A stretch of 64,000 nucleotides of DNA, from contig CP136066.1 of assembly GCA_032622095.1 (NCBI GenBank), positions 100,957,319 to 101,021,318 on the forward strand. The letters run 5' to 3'. The notes beneath the pieces are model-generated. The model saw only the letters and a list, made by a program, of their open reading frames with translations, made no database searches and was not told where the DNA came from. Position numbers and translations under genes: made by a program. The DNA is from Siphonodentalium dalli. Taxonomy: Eukaryota > Mollusca > Scaphopoda > Gadilida > Siphonodentaliidae. This document shows positions 12,825 to 24,959 of the stretch, one piece after another. Numbering within the stretch: position 1 is the first letter of the stretch; each line of letters starts with the position of its first letter.

Positions 12825-14425
12825 TGAGACTTTGTCAGTACTTGATGATACTTAATCACTATGATGATAATTCACCATCACGTGATCACACTTTATCATT
12901 ACGCGATAATACTTTATCATTATGATGATGAGACTTTGTCATTATGATGATGAGACTTCACCATTACATGATGGTACTTTATCATTATGATGTCGAGACT
13001 TTATCATTACGTGGTGATACTTTATCATTTTTATGAGAATGTATTATTACATGATGATAATTTATCATTACGTGGTGAGACTTTAGCATTCTTGATGAGA
13101 CTTTACCAATATGATGATGATACTTTATCATTATGGTGATGAGACTTCAGCATTACATTATATTTACACACTAAGTGTTGTCATCACTAAATCCAGCATT
13201 CTGATTGGTCGGCGCCCACGTGGCTAGTTGCAGTTATTTCTCGGTGAATGCGTAACGCCTCATAACACCAAGCTAATAACACCATCGATACGTCATTAGG
13301 TTTGGAAAGACGAACGCGTAATGTTCTGGGCGCATTTGGACTCGCGCAGGATTGACTTAATACATCATCGGGTTTCAACATGAAGAGAAATTGTTCCTAT
13401 TAACTTTTGCCAAGGGTGCTATTGGGTATTTTGGGCTGATCTTGTCACGATACACTTTTCGATTTAAATATATTTACAAAAGTGGCTTTTTCGCTAAATG
13501 TATATAAATATAAGGATTAACTGTCATGTGGACTATTTTTATGGAGATGTAACGGTGAGGTATGTGGACATAACTTGTATGTAAAACCCGAATGTCCACT
13601 TACCTCACCGTTACATCTCCATAAAAACAGTCCACATGACAGTTAATCCTTATATGAGACTTTATCATTATGTGATAATTATGACGAGACTTCACCATTT
13701 CATGACAACGTGATGATTCTTAATCATTACAGGGTGATACTTTATCATTACGTGATGAGACTTTAGCACTACGCGAGGAGACGTTGTCATTATGATGATG
13801 ATACTTTATCATTATGTTGGTGATAGTTTATCATAATGGTGATTATACTTCACCATTACGTGATGATACTTTATCATTATGATGATGAGACTTTATCATT
13901 ATGATGATGATAATTTATCCTTACGTGGTGATAATTTATCATTATGATGGTGTGACTTTATCATTGCGTGAGGATACTGTAGCATTACGATGAGACTTTA
14001 TCCTTACACAATGACAACTTATCATTATGATGATGATACTTTACCATTACGCGATGATATTTTAATCATTATGATGATGATACTTTATCATTATGATGAG
14101 ACGTCACCATCACATGATGTGACTTTATCATTATGTGACAATACTTTATCATTATGACGAGACTTCACCATTATGTGACGAGACTTTATCATAATGATCA
14201 GACTTCACCATTGCACGAAGAGACTTTATCGTTACGTGATGATACTTTATCATCACATGATGATACTTTATAATTATGTTATGAGACTTTATCAATACGT
14301 GATGAGACATTATCATTATGATGATGAGACTTTATAATTATGTTATGAGACTTTATCAATACGTGATGAGACATTATCATTATGATGATGAGACTTTATC
14401 ATTATGATGATGATACTTTATTATA
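12825..14425 (+). repeat. 21-22 bp TTATCATTA satellite in P450 copy 1 intron
   Basis: This is a degenerate tandem array with unit ACTTTATCATTACGTGATGAG (21 bp) alternating with 22-bp variants carrying ATGATGATGAT. It occupies the intron between the helix-C exon and the I-helix exon and is interrupted at about 13,155-13,655 by a fold-back element. Roughly 50 units are present, estimated from length. Every unit carries TTATCA, the complement of the TGATAA GATA-factor site. The same intron of copy 2 holds a much larger version. Confidence 0.92.
13155..13655. mobile_element. Insert in the satellite, ending in a 63-bp fold-back hairpin
   Basis: The 21-bp pattern stops near 13,155 and resumes at about 13,655. 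The right part of the insert is an inverted repeat: arm 13,509-13,571 pairs with 13,592-13,654, about 61 of 63 positions matching, around a 20-base loop. The arms begin TATAAGGATTAACTGTCATG. The left part (13,160-13,500) is unique sequence. This may be a fold-back or MITE insertion, or two events side by side. No flanking target duplication could be assigned with certainty. Confidence 0.75.
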
Positions 14426-15315
14426 GCGAGTTTGCTATTTCAAACCGATACGGGTACGGGTACGCGTACGGGTAGTTACTCGTATCGGTACACGTTTTGT
14501 AATCGCAAATGTTTGACGTGTAGAATTCATCACATCGACTGGTATTGTATGGTGAGCCAACTGCGACAAAAAAGATATTATGATATAGATAGATTGATAT
14601 TCACATTCGCTTTATTGGCCGACGTTATACTTACCGTTATAAGCTGGTTATGGATTTTTATTTAGATTTGATGAGCCCCAGGATAATCAGTTGCTTTCAT
14701 CAAGGACAGTTGGAAGGGGTTGGTGCTTGTGTTGCACTCATCTTGGTAACATTTTCAACAATAGGATTATACAAGTCATAGACCGATCGAGTGTTGACTA
14801 TTAATCGGTTGGAATTTTCAGACTTAGAAAATATATTATGATAGCTCAAATATACAATTATATATGTTATATTTAAATTTTCCAAACAATATTCGGTGTA
14901 AAATGTATTGTTTTAGATCCAGGGTCTAATAATGTCCTACGTGTACTTTCAGTCAGATATAAGACCGAATTTGTCCCTTATTTTAGTTGGGAAATATTAA
15001 GTTATATTAAGTATACTTTGGTTTGGAATCTATCAACAGATCGAAGGGTCGGGTCAAGGGAATATTTATCCCAATAATTGGGATTTTTGTCGAAGGCAGG
15101 TTGAAAAGTTAAACTTGGTAACGATAAAAGGTGTTAAAATGTAGTCTGTTTATTATACGGATTGAATAAAGAGCGTTTGCTTCACTTCTTTGCGAAACAG
15201 AAAACAGCTGAAACTCGCTCTGATTATGCTTAGATTTTGCAGAGTATATATATAGGTATTCCGTGTCTTTAGCGACATATATTATCCCACTACAATATAT
15301 GCCAGTATGGATGTA
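14426..15315. other. Intronic sequence without recognised content
   Basis: This is the part of P450 intron 1 downstream of the satellite. It has a short 'GGGTACGGGTACGCGTACGG' run near 14,445-14,470 and no convincing ORF or repeat family. It ends where a LINE fragment begins. Confidence 0.45.
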
Positions 15316-15319
15316 AGGA

Positions 15320-15940
15320 TTTTTACAACCTCCTTATCTCTCAGACAATGGTCAATTCCCACTGTGTGTATCAAAATGGAAAAAAGATCTAGGACCTATT
15401 ATAACCACAAGTTCATGGTCTCATATATTATCATCGCCATTCAATTATCTGCGAGACTCTAGATTACACTGGTTTCAATATCGGATAAATACACGTATTT
15501 TGGGAACCAAAAGGTTGCTATTTCTTATGAAAATATATGTAGACGATTACTTTAACCGGTGTAATTTACCTGAGAACATTGCCCACATATTCTATGAATG
15601 CTTTGCCGTAAAACTATTCATAAATGACACACAAAAATGGCTGGATGAACACAAGCTGGACATCTCTATCACTCGTATCAATATAATTTTCGGCCTTCCC
15701 CGCCAGCAAAATTTCAGTGTCAAAAATTTATTTCTGACATTGCTTAAATATTACATATACAAAACAAAATTTGACCCCGATACCTTATCCCTGAAATCAC
15801 TTCTACGTGAACAATATGAGAGATACCGCTTAGAGAAATATATAGCACTAAAGAGAGATATCCTTAACGACTTCGAATTTGAATGGTGTGAGATATACCT
15901 TGCCCTGTCAAGTACTTTGAGGACAAATAACTATTTGTGA
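15320..15940 (+). pseudogene. 3' end of an L1/Tx1-like LINE pol
   Basis: An open frame of about 205 codons ends at a stop at 15,938-15,940. It reads through KWKKDLG, SWSHILSSPFNYLRDSRLHW and FQYRINTRILGTKRLL into a Cys/His region (C-N-L-P-E-N-I-A-H-I-F-Y-E-C), the layout of the C-terminal domain of L1/Tx1-type LINE proteins. No reverse-transcriptase motifs lie upstream, so it is a 5'-truncated insertion, as LINE insertions often are. It lies inside P450 intron 1 on the sense strand. The zinc-knuckle spacing may be decayed. Confidence 0.7.
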
Positions 15941-16152
15941 TTATGTTCGTTTTTTCACTTGTTGATGGTTGGTGGAATTAACGCTATATATATTTTGGGC
16001 ACGGATAGAGGCATATTTTGTCATATCGGATACTATAAATTACATGTATATTTAAAAGCATACAAAACGATTTCTGGTGACATTCCAGTCATAAACATAG
16101 TCTGTGTAATCAAAAACACGCATGAGGTGTCTTCGATTTTGAACGTGTGTAA

Positions 16153-17070
16153 AGTTACCCTCACACCATAGTGGGTTGCGAACTGAACTTATGATCCCCC
16201 CAATATCTGCGATCACCGGCGTACGAGTTGCGTGTGAGTTGCGTGCAGAACTTACGAGTTTTTGCGTTTGAGTTGCGTTCAAAACTTACAAGTTGCGTTT
16301 GACCTGCGTGCTAGTTGCGTGGTATTTGCGAATATCTGTCACGTGATAAAAACCTATAAAAGCTGAGCCGATTCATTATTTTCTTCAATACTGATTTGGT
16401 AATCGACGAGTCAACATGTTGAAAGCTACCAAGAAATCAGATAAAAGTGATGTCCAATAACAGCAAGAGGTAGCTCCATGTTGTCACCTCGGAGGTCCAC
16501 CAACAACTGACATGGATCTAGAAAAGGCCCACTATGTATACCATTTCTCAACACGCATGTAGTACGCAACTAACACGCAACTAATAGGTTGGAAACGCAG
16601 GGCATAGGTTGGGGATACGCTGAGAATAAGCACAATAGGTTGGGGGTACGCTACACACGCAACAGGATCGCAACAGGCACGCAACACAATCGCAAAATGA
16701 TCGCAACAGGTACGCGACACATTCGCAACATGTACGGTACCAAAACCTGGCCAGATACCGCAAATTTGGACCTGCGATCACCTGCGTTCATAACTTATGA
16801 GTTGTGTACCTGCTGCGATCGTGTTGCGTGCGTAGCGTACCTGTTGCGTCCCTGTTGCGTATAAATTGATCGCAGGCATTCGCAGAGAATTATTGACATG
16901 TTCAAAATTTCCGAACTTACTCCGTGTGTCTGCGATCACCTGCGTGCTTGTTGCGTACTTCAAACCTATAAAACTTATTAGTTGCGTGTGAGTTGCGTTC
17001 GGAACTTATGACCACTATTTTTTATTCGCAACCTTACGCAACTGGTGATCGCTATGGTGTGAGGGTAACT
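16153..17070. mobile_element. 918-bp PIF/Harbinger-like MITE with 19-bp TIRs and TAA target duplication
   Basis: Perfect 19-bp terminal inverted repeats, AGTTACCCTCACACCATAG at 16,153-16,171 and its complement at 17,052-17,070, are flanked by TAA on both sides (16,150-16,152 and 17,071-17,073). A 3-bp TWA target duplication is the hallmark of PIF/Harbinger. The interior has no transposase but is saturated with GCAAC/GTTGC motifs and 'GCGATCACC' in both orientations, so it can fold extensively. It is non-autonomous and sits in P450 copy 1 intron 1; I saw no equivalent in copy 2. Confidence 0.85.
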
Positions 17071-17073
17071 TAA

Positions 17074-18071
17074 GGCGTGTGTGAGTTGCGAGCGAAAGTC
17101 CCCCTCCCGAAAATACCAGGACATTATTTTTGTTATTGTCATTATGCTGTGTTTTAAATATATGAATATATCCATGTATATATTGTCAATAAAGAATTTC
17201 ACCCTCACCAATAGGTTGAAATTTTTCTCGTAGTTTAATTTTCCAAAAATTTAGTAGTGGATAATTTGTAGATTTTAGACCAACATTTGCATATTTTCTT
17301 ACTTTTGGTAAAAAAATTGGGACTAAAATGGCTATCAGTTGGAAATTTTCCAACCTTAGGTGGTGTCAGGTTTCAAAATTTCCAAGATTGATGCCAGTCT
17401 GAATGGTAGGATTTAGCAAATTTCATGTTCAGATTTCAGACAATTTTCACACCGGACCGAACCATGGTCGATCCGGTGTGTCCCGGTCCCTCCCAAGTTT
17501 CCAGTCAGAAACTGATAATTAATTTAAGAAAAAACAACAATTGTGTTATCCTCATATAACACACAATCCACTACATCCAATTCTTATATTTATATAGCTT
17601 TTTGATGATTTATGCCCATAAAAAGATGAGTGTATTCACAAAATGACCGATAATTTGAGACCAGCCCACGCAGCACATTAAGTCAGCCCGATATAAGATT
17701 TCCAAACTCTTAGATACCGATAACGTGATCGATATATATAGCTCGCTTCAGAAGCAATTCGGCTGATCTTTGAAAAGAACGCCCAATTATTCTCCTGACC
17801 GCCTTTAGTGATTAGGTCAGATTCGGTCAACAATTTGTAACTTCCTGTTCGTGGTACACTCGAGAGATCCCTGTATTATTGGGATGTAAACCGGGTCACC
17901 CAATTGGCAGTTGACCAATCGCTAAACAGGATTTAGTGTATGGCGGACAGGCTATGTAAATATATATCGATATTTTGTGTATTTATCAACCTATCTTATT
18001 CCTTCTTCCAAACTGAGCAACTATATAATCTGGAGCTCCAAATTAATTATCTCCAATTAACCTCGTTTCAG
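17074..18071. other. 3' part of P450 copy 1 intron 1
   Basis: This is non-coding. The last ~120 bases (from 'ATTTTGTGTATTTATCAACC' near 17,973 to the acceptor CCTCGTTTCAG) are closely shared with copy 2 (59,893-59,991). The rest shows no recognised structure. Confidence 0.6.
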
Positions 18072-18512
18072 TTGAAGAACTTGTGAGAGTGTGCAGTGAC
18101 TTGTTTGTGGCGGGAACCGAAACAGCTGCCTCCACAATGAGATGGTTCTTCGTCTACATAATGCAGAACCCGGATGTACAAAAACAGATACAAGCGGAAA
18201 TAGACGAGCACATTCCGGCCGATCGGCCGCCGACTATGGAAGACAAGCCGAGTTTGGTCAACATGGAGGCGGCCATATTGGAAACGCTCCGACTTTCCAC
18301 TCTGTTGCCCCTCAGTTTACCTCATCGAGCAACTGAAGAGTTCGAATTCAAAGGTTACAAAATACCAACGGACGCATACCTTTTGCCGAACCTATATTCT
18401 GTGCACTCCGACGAACAACTCTTCCCGAATGCAGATAAATTTGACCCCTCTAGGTTCATTGACGGGGAAAATAAGATAAGACATGTGGACGAGAACATAT
18501 CGTTTTCTATAG
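18072..18512 (+). CDS. Cytochrome P450 copy 1, I-helix to PERF exon
   Basis: This 441-bp exon starts two bases into a codon split with the preceding exon (A|TT, Ile) and ends with the first base of a Gly codon before donor GTAACA. It encodes the I-helix oxygen-activation motif AGTETAASTMRW, the K-helix E-x-x-R (ETLRLSTLLP) and the FDPSRFID meander/PERF-type motif, finishing at FSIG, where the heme-binding loop begins in the next exon. Splice phases match on both sides. All canonical residues are present, so this copy looks functional in the region seen. The sequence after 18,513 is intron even though the frame stays open for some distance. Confidence 0.94.
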
Positions 18513-18606
18513 GTAACATTGAGTTATATGATTGTATCATCCGCTCACTACATCTATTAGCATGCCTAAAATAAACGATACATGTATTATGTCAATATAG
18601 CTTTTT

Positions 18607-20756
18607 AGCTCACCTGAGACGAAGTTTCCGGTGGAGCTATAGTCATCACTCATCGTCCGTCTGTCCGTCCGTCCATCCGTCCGTCAACAATTCTTTGAAC
18701 ATCTTCTCCTCTGGGTCAAATAGTTGCGAAGCCAGGGCCATAACTCTTTCCATAGTAATTCTTTTAAACATCTTCTTCATAATGATAAGACCGAACGGTT
18801 TCATATTTGGTGTGGATGTTCCCTTGGTGACTCACATTCAGATTTGTTCAAATGAGTTCACTTGGTGAAATAGTTGCGAAGCCAGGGCCATAACTCTTTC
18901 CCTCCATAGTAATTCTTAAAATGACTTCTTCTCAAATCTCAAATACCACCAGGCCATATGGGTTCATATTTGGTATGAAGGATCCTTGGGTGACTGGGGT
19001 TCAGATTTGTTCAAATCAGGTCACCGGGTCAAATATGGGTGGGGCCAGGGACATAACTCCAAAAAAAAAAAATTCGTTTAGATTTAAATCTTTAACCAAA
19101 AAAACAAACAATTATATATTAAAAAATAAAAGAATATTTAAAAAATTGTTTTTTTATTAAAATATTCAAAAAAATATATATATGTATTTAACTCCATGAT
19201 CAATTATATAAATACTGTTTAACATTTTTTGAAAATTGAAAAACTAATGCCATTACATTTCTGAATGTTGTGCCCCCTGGCCCTTCGCTCAAGTTGACTG
19301 CTTCTGCCACCCTGGTCCCAAAAATAATATTTACTCAAATTCTTGACAGATAATCATTAATAAGAAACATTTACTTTGGCTCTAACTGTATGCGGGGAAT
19401 GCCTACACATGTCAAATGAAATCTGACATTTTAATAAACATTCCCTTGAGATCTGCTGGAGGTAATTAATTCCCAATTACAACAACAATATGTATTGTTC
19501 AAATCTTTCAGCAGGACATTTAACACTCCCACATCCAACACCTCACTAGAACATATTTGGCAAAGTTTAAAAGTGTCCTTTGAAAGAACCACCAGCTCTA
19601 TTTAGCTCAAATTTAATATTGAGGCTCATTTGGTGATTGGGATTCAGATTTTGTTCAGTCAGGGTCACCAGGTCAAGTAGGTGCAAGGCCAGCTACATTA
19701 CTCTTTCTCTCCATAGTAATTCATGATATGTCTTCTATGCAAGAACCAAATGGCCTATTTTTCTTATATTTGGTATGAAATTACCTTGGGTGACATATTT
19801 GTGAAAATGGGATCACAAAGTCAAATAAGGGCAGAGCCAGAGACATAACTATTTCACTCCATAGTAATTCTTAAAATATGTTTGCAAGAATTAGTTGGCT
19901 TATTTAGCATGGAATGTTCTTGTTTGACTGCAATTCAGATTTTTTTTTAATGGGGTCAGCTGGTCAAATAGGGGCCAAGTGAAGGACCGTTTCTCTCACA
20001 TGCTTCCTTCACAAGGAACATCAGGTCTATTTTACTTATATTTAGTATGAAGGGTTCTTTGGTGTTTGTGATTCAAATTTATTCAGAATGGGCCACCATG
20101 TTAAATAGGGTGGGACCAGGGACATAACTCTATGTCTATAGTAATTCTAAAATGTCTTCTCAAGAGAGGGTGGACTAGTTAGCTTACATATAGTATGGAG
20201 GATCCTTTAGTGACTGAGATTCAGATTTTTTTAAATGAGGTCAACCTGTCAATAAATGGCGGGGCTATGGGGAGTTAACACTTTTGTGTCTAATAAAATC
20301 AGTGAAATACCAAATTCATTAAAACATCTACCGTGGAACCACCTGACTGATTAATCTGACATACATGTACGGTTTTTTGGGTCCATGGGTAATTGGGCTT
20401 CAAACATGTCTAAATGGTTTTATAAAAATGCGCTTGTGAGATTGGAAATTTCCAACAATTGAGAAAGTTTGAGGTGTCGGTTGTGAAATTCCAACCTAAG
20501 ACTTGGGAGTCTGGAGCCCGGTCGGGAGGGGACTTGTTGAGCTGGAGGAGGGGGGTGATCAGTAGTGTACAGTTGGTAATTTCACGGTGGATTTTCACCA
20601 ATCTACACACGTGAAGTCTCTCTAGCCACATATCCTGTTTAGATCTATTTGTTTTAAAGTGATTATGAAAAGTTCTGACTGTTGTGGTCTCCAGAGTCCC
20701 AGTCTTATCAGTCTTTGCAGTCTGGTGAGCTACCCCACAGTCATTGACTGTCTTGT
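18607..20756 (+). mobile_element. 'AGCTCACC' repeat-family insertion in P450 copy 1 intron 2
   Basis: Copy 2 reads straight from 'GTCAATATAGC' through a T-run into 'TATGTCAACG' (about 60,511-60,535), whereas copy 1 has about 2.15 kb between those points. The insert starts AGCTCACCTGAGACGAAG, which can fold with the following GGTGGAGCT, then has CCGTCCGT microsatellite. It continues with degenerate units of about 180-220 bp that share 'GGGCCATAACTCT', 'CATAGTAATTCTTA', 'GGTTCATATTTGGT' and 'CAGATTTGTTCAAAT'. No coding capacity was seen. Related copies lie at 49,290-50,660 and 63,104-64,000. The right part (20,340-20,756) may be a different repeat. Confidence 0.75.
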
Positions 20757-21229
20757 TTATGTCAACGTAGCTTTACAAGATATAATATTTATTGCAATAA
20801 CACCTCATTGTGCAGTTGCAAACATAATTATAATATATAAAATATAACATACAATATAATACATACAATACCATTACCCAAATATAGAAGAATACGGATG
20901 CGAGTACATGTGCCCCTGGAGTGTGACATGCTCTAGAGAGTCATTCTCGAAAGAAGGCGTCTATAGTCTGGGAGAATTTTCAACTTGATATTTTGAATAT
21001 TTTTTTTTATATAATACGATAATTGAAAATCAATAGTGTAAAAAAAATAATCAGGATGTAAAATCCAAATCAATAGACGTCGTTTAAAAATTAATGCTCG
21101 TGTATTTAGATTATATGACGAATATTTCACACCCAATAATTCACTAACGAAAAAATAAATGTCACGTTTGTTTTCACTAGTCAACCATCCAAGCTTATTG
21201 TATAGATTATTGAAATCATTAGGTAATTC

Positions 21230-21318
21230 ACAGGGTTGCTGCTGACGCAGATAAACGCATCCTATTTCAAAATGTTTTGAAATCGGATGCGTTTAACTGC
21301 GTCAGCCGCAACCCCGTG
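21230..21318. repeat. 44-bp imperfect inverted repeat in P450 copy 1 intron 2
   Basis: Arm 21,230-21,273 pairs with 21,275-21,318 at about 40 of 44 positions. The arms include GCTGACGCAG and AAACGCATCC. Adjacent sequence to about 21,425 is rich in GCATGCGC and 'GCAGGTCTGTGG'. Related sequence in copy 2 (about 62,160-62,345) is in the opposite orientation. This is a fold-back MITE relic; no transposase was seen. Confidence 0.7.
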
Positions 21319-21529
21319 AAAGGGCCAGTGGTATATATGTATGGTTTGAAACGTTGCGCATAACCCGATAGCCGCATGCGTTAGCCGCAGGTCTGTGGAA
21401 GCAGATAGGCGCATGCGCATAACTGGTATTTAGTATTTATGATTTGGTCAAACTCATGCAGTTATAATGAGATGCATATTATGTGGAAGGCAGTAATCCA
21501 AATGTGACGCTGATTTATTACCATTCCAG

Positions 21530-21711
21530 GCCGTCGTATCTGCCTCGGAGAATCTCTTGCCAGGATGGAGCTCTTCCTTTTTCTGTCGGCGTTGTTGCAG
21601 CGGTTCGAAATCCTACCACCAGAGGGCAGCCCGCCTCCGCCATCCAAAGGAACGCTGGGAGTGACGCACGGGCCTTACCCGTTCCTTCTAAGAGCCGTCA
21701 AGCGTCATTAG
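21530..21711 (+). CDS. Cytochrome P450 copy 1, terminal heme-binding exon
   Basis: After acceptor CCATTCCAG the exon completes the split Gly codon and reads [18 protein letters not shown]. Joined to FSIG of the previous exon this gives the P450 signature F-x-x-G-x-R-x-C-x-G, with the Cys as axial heme ligand. It continues through the L helix to a C-terminus [12 protein letters not shown] and stop TAG (21,709-21,711). Length and ending fit the last exon of a clan-2 P450. No AATAAA is seen close to the stop; copy 2 has one at the matching place, where copy 1 differs by a small deletion. Confidence 0.94.
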
Positions 21712-23264
21712 ATAGTCAAATCTTAAAGTCTCTAAAACAGTTTTCGTTGTCTGTGCATTGATGATCAATAAGGGTACGTTCACACTCTGACAATTGTGCA
21801 GGCAATTGGTCGTAAAAGGATATATGTGCTAGTAAATCAACGGCAAACTACCCTAAAGGTGTATATTTCTTACTGTTTACTACATGCGCATGCGCAGTGA
21901 GATCATTGTAATCCCATAAGTTATTATCAACAACTCAGATTTGCTTATTAGTGGACTGCATGTTCGACTAAAAGTCAGTATTTATTTAGAACTAGCAGGG
22001 TTACCCGGCGTTGCCCAGGTTAATGCGATGTGAAACCCTCTGTATGTTGTGGATATTTGTTGGGAAGAGAGAATGCTCTTGCTTAAAGTGTTGTACGTAT
22101 TCTCATAAATTGTATATTCAAATAGCATCACAAAACATGATTATTACAGTCATGGAATATAAGTAGTGGCTCACCTTGTCAATTGTCATTCTGTTTATCG
22201 CATTTAATCCGTTCCACCAATAATGAAGTATTTATTTATTTACAACTGCATATACATTAGACGTTATAATATGATAGATGGACATCATAAACACATTAGT
22301 TCGATAAAACATGATAATTGGGTTTTACATATTGAGATGTATCAATCAATCTAGTGGGTTGGACTAAGATCTCGAGGACACCTGGCTATCATATCTCCAT
22401 GAAGATACAGATGTTTCAAAGAAATTTCCAGGTGCTCCTCTGTTCATGGTGCTATAATTATATTGGCTAAATATTCTCAGTTTAAACGAAATGTTGCTGC
22501 GCAGCTATATCAGATACATGTGCCAGGAACAGAGCGAGATTTTGAGTTGTTTATGTCAGTCGATGAGTCTGTTCTAAAACCCTTGTCAGATGTCAGTATT
22601 GGGAGGATCCTGAAAAGTATTGTGCTACTAACTGCATTTTCTTGTATATCAGAAGAAACTATATTTGACTGCACACTGTGACCACTATTTTTGAACAGGC
22701 CTCCCATATCTCTTGACAAATTGTAACTTTTTGTGGAAACTGTATTGAATTGAACAGACTCAATTTTGTTATAATATATATGCAATCCTCTGACGGTTCG
22801 CCGTCTCTCAGTTTGCACGAATATATGTATCTTTTCAATAGAATGATAAATATACGTTTAATGCTTCTTCTATGTATCTCTTTTTGCTAGCTCATTGTGT
22901 GAATGTCATGATTGCCATCCCCATATAAATATGACAGTTAAGAAGATATAATTGTTCAAGTGACTTAAGTGGGTCACCATATGTCTGGATTGTGAAATGT
23001 GAACGCCCAAAACTACTTAAAAATGATATGGAGATGGCCTGGGTGACTGTATATAACTTATATGTGGATATCAGCGAATAGCAATCTTACCAATGATAGT
23101 GCACCAAATGTGATTTAATTCATGGTATATTATCAGAGAACGAGAGGCCGATCACGATCACGTTTAACCCATACCTTGGCGATAGTGATCAGCTATTTTC
23201 AGTTTGAACGTGAAAATCCATAAGCCATAGTCTTGTCAAGATACATCCTAAGTATTGATGAGTA

Positions 23265-23840
23265 GAAAGAAGAACATTCTGCAGAAAATAATCTGAACAC
23301 AGGTATGAACAGATAGAATCAAGATTATCCAAGCAAGAAAAGAATATGCACACATGTATTATTAAACATGTAGAATCAAGATTATCCAAGCAAGAGGGTC
23401 AAGAATATCCAAACAAGACAAGAATCTTCACATTTGTATGAACAGGTAGGATCAAGATTATCCAAGTATGACAAGAATCTGCTCATAGGTATTAACATGT
23501 AGAATCAAGAATATCCAAGCAAGGGGATCAAGAATACCCAAGCAAGATAAGAATCTGCACACAGGTATTAACATGTAGAATCAATAATATCCAAGCAAGA
23601 GGATCAAGAATATCCAAGCAAGACAAGAATCTGCACGCAGGTATTAACATGTAGAATCAAGAATATCCAAGCAAGGGGATCAAGAATATCCAAGCAAGAT
23701 AAGAATCTGCACACGGGTATTAACATGTAGAATCAAGAATATCCAAGCAAGAGGATCAAGAATATCCAAGCAAGACAAGAATATGCACACAGGTATTAAC
23801 ATGTAGAATCAAGAATATCCAAACAAGAGTGATCAAGTGT
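23265..23840 (+). repeat. 76-bp minisatellite
   Basis: ATTAACATGTAGAATCAA recurs at 23,491, 23,567, 23,643, 23,719 and 23,795, exactly 76 bp apart, with more degenerate copies upstream from about 23,265. Each unit contains two sub-repeats of about 23-25 bp (ATCAAGAATATCCAAGCAAG) plus a 'GAATCTGCACACAGG' spacer. There are about seven to eight units. It is non-coding. Confidence 0.9.
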
Positions 23841-24959
23841 TCTCTGCAAAATATCCTTTTAAATCTCAGTTGTGCAGCTTTCTCTGGTAGTTACATGTTA
23901 GGTTGTGGTGTGTTGGGTCTGATAACAGATGCCTAAATAGCCTTTGCATTGAAAGTGGCTGGCTGGCTCTTGTGATAACAAACAAATCATTCTCTACATG
24001 GCAGATGGCATGAAGTGATTAAAAACATATCACTTTGTTTCATTTATCAACAGGCAATCAACAGTGTTCTAAAATCTGACCCATGTCTCATTAATTTTCC
24101 CAATTGGCAGTTAGTTTAGAAAATTCCAGAGAGGATATACATATAAAATCAGAAGTTATGGAATTCTCTTTAAATTTAAATTGATCAAATAACTGAACCC
24201 CAGTTGCATAAAGACACTTGAATCTCAAGATTAGCTAAATGATTTTAGCAATGTTCTAAATCCCATTTTGGTAACTTAACCTACAAAACCCTTTATTAAA
24301 CAGCATGTGCTGTGTATTGTTGAAACTTTTTTAAAAATTAGATACCATAGCTTTTATCTGCACATTGGCATAAGAGACATCAGAAAATAATATAGCCATA
24401 TTAATAGCTAAGTAGTCCAAAGGCATGGGATAGAATTGGTGAATATGGCTCCAAACAAATTCACCAGTACATGACAATATTTTGGACCGATTTAAACCAA
24501 ATTTGGTGTGCTGACTCGGGTTACCCTTTGCGGAGTTATAATAGTGTTAGGTTTTTTTTAAATTGTTATTTAAAATTGTTTTGTTTTTTTAATTATTTAA
24601 AAAAAAATATTATTATTTTTTTTGGTTATTTATTTAATTATTTTATTTTGCTTTTGTTTTGTTAGATTTAGCAAGGAATTAAATCTATTTTTTTTTTTTA
24701 AGAGTGAATATTGTTTTCGAAAAGGGCCATAACTCAGTTAAAAATAGTCCGATCAAATCCATATTCGAACTCGATCTGTCTTTTATGCTGAGAAATTCAT
24801 ATACAAAATTTGGTTCCGATCAGATATAAAATGTTCGAGTTATCGCACCATGCGTAAAGTGTCTACAGACAGACAGACAGCCAGACATACAGACGGACGG
24901 ACTAACGTCGAGTGGTCAATCCGGACAACGACACTATGTTTAAAGCCTCTTTTGACATA

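Noticed and set aside
16052..17211. Several 60-90 codon ORFs in the 16-17 kb region rich in Cys/Arg/Tyr
   Set aside because: They result from repeated GTTGCG/GCAAC motifs within the MITE and lack any family motif.
18513..18574. P450 exon 2 extended to the end of its open frame (18,574)
   Set aside because: The donor GTAACA at 18,513 and phase match with the acceptor at 21,530 restore the heme-binding motif exactly; the extension lacks it.
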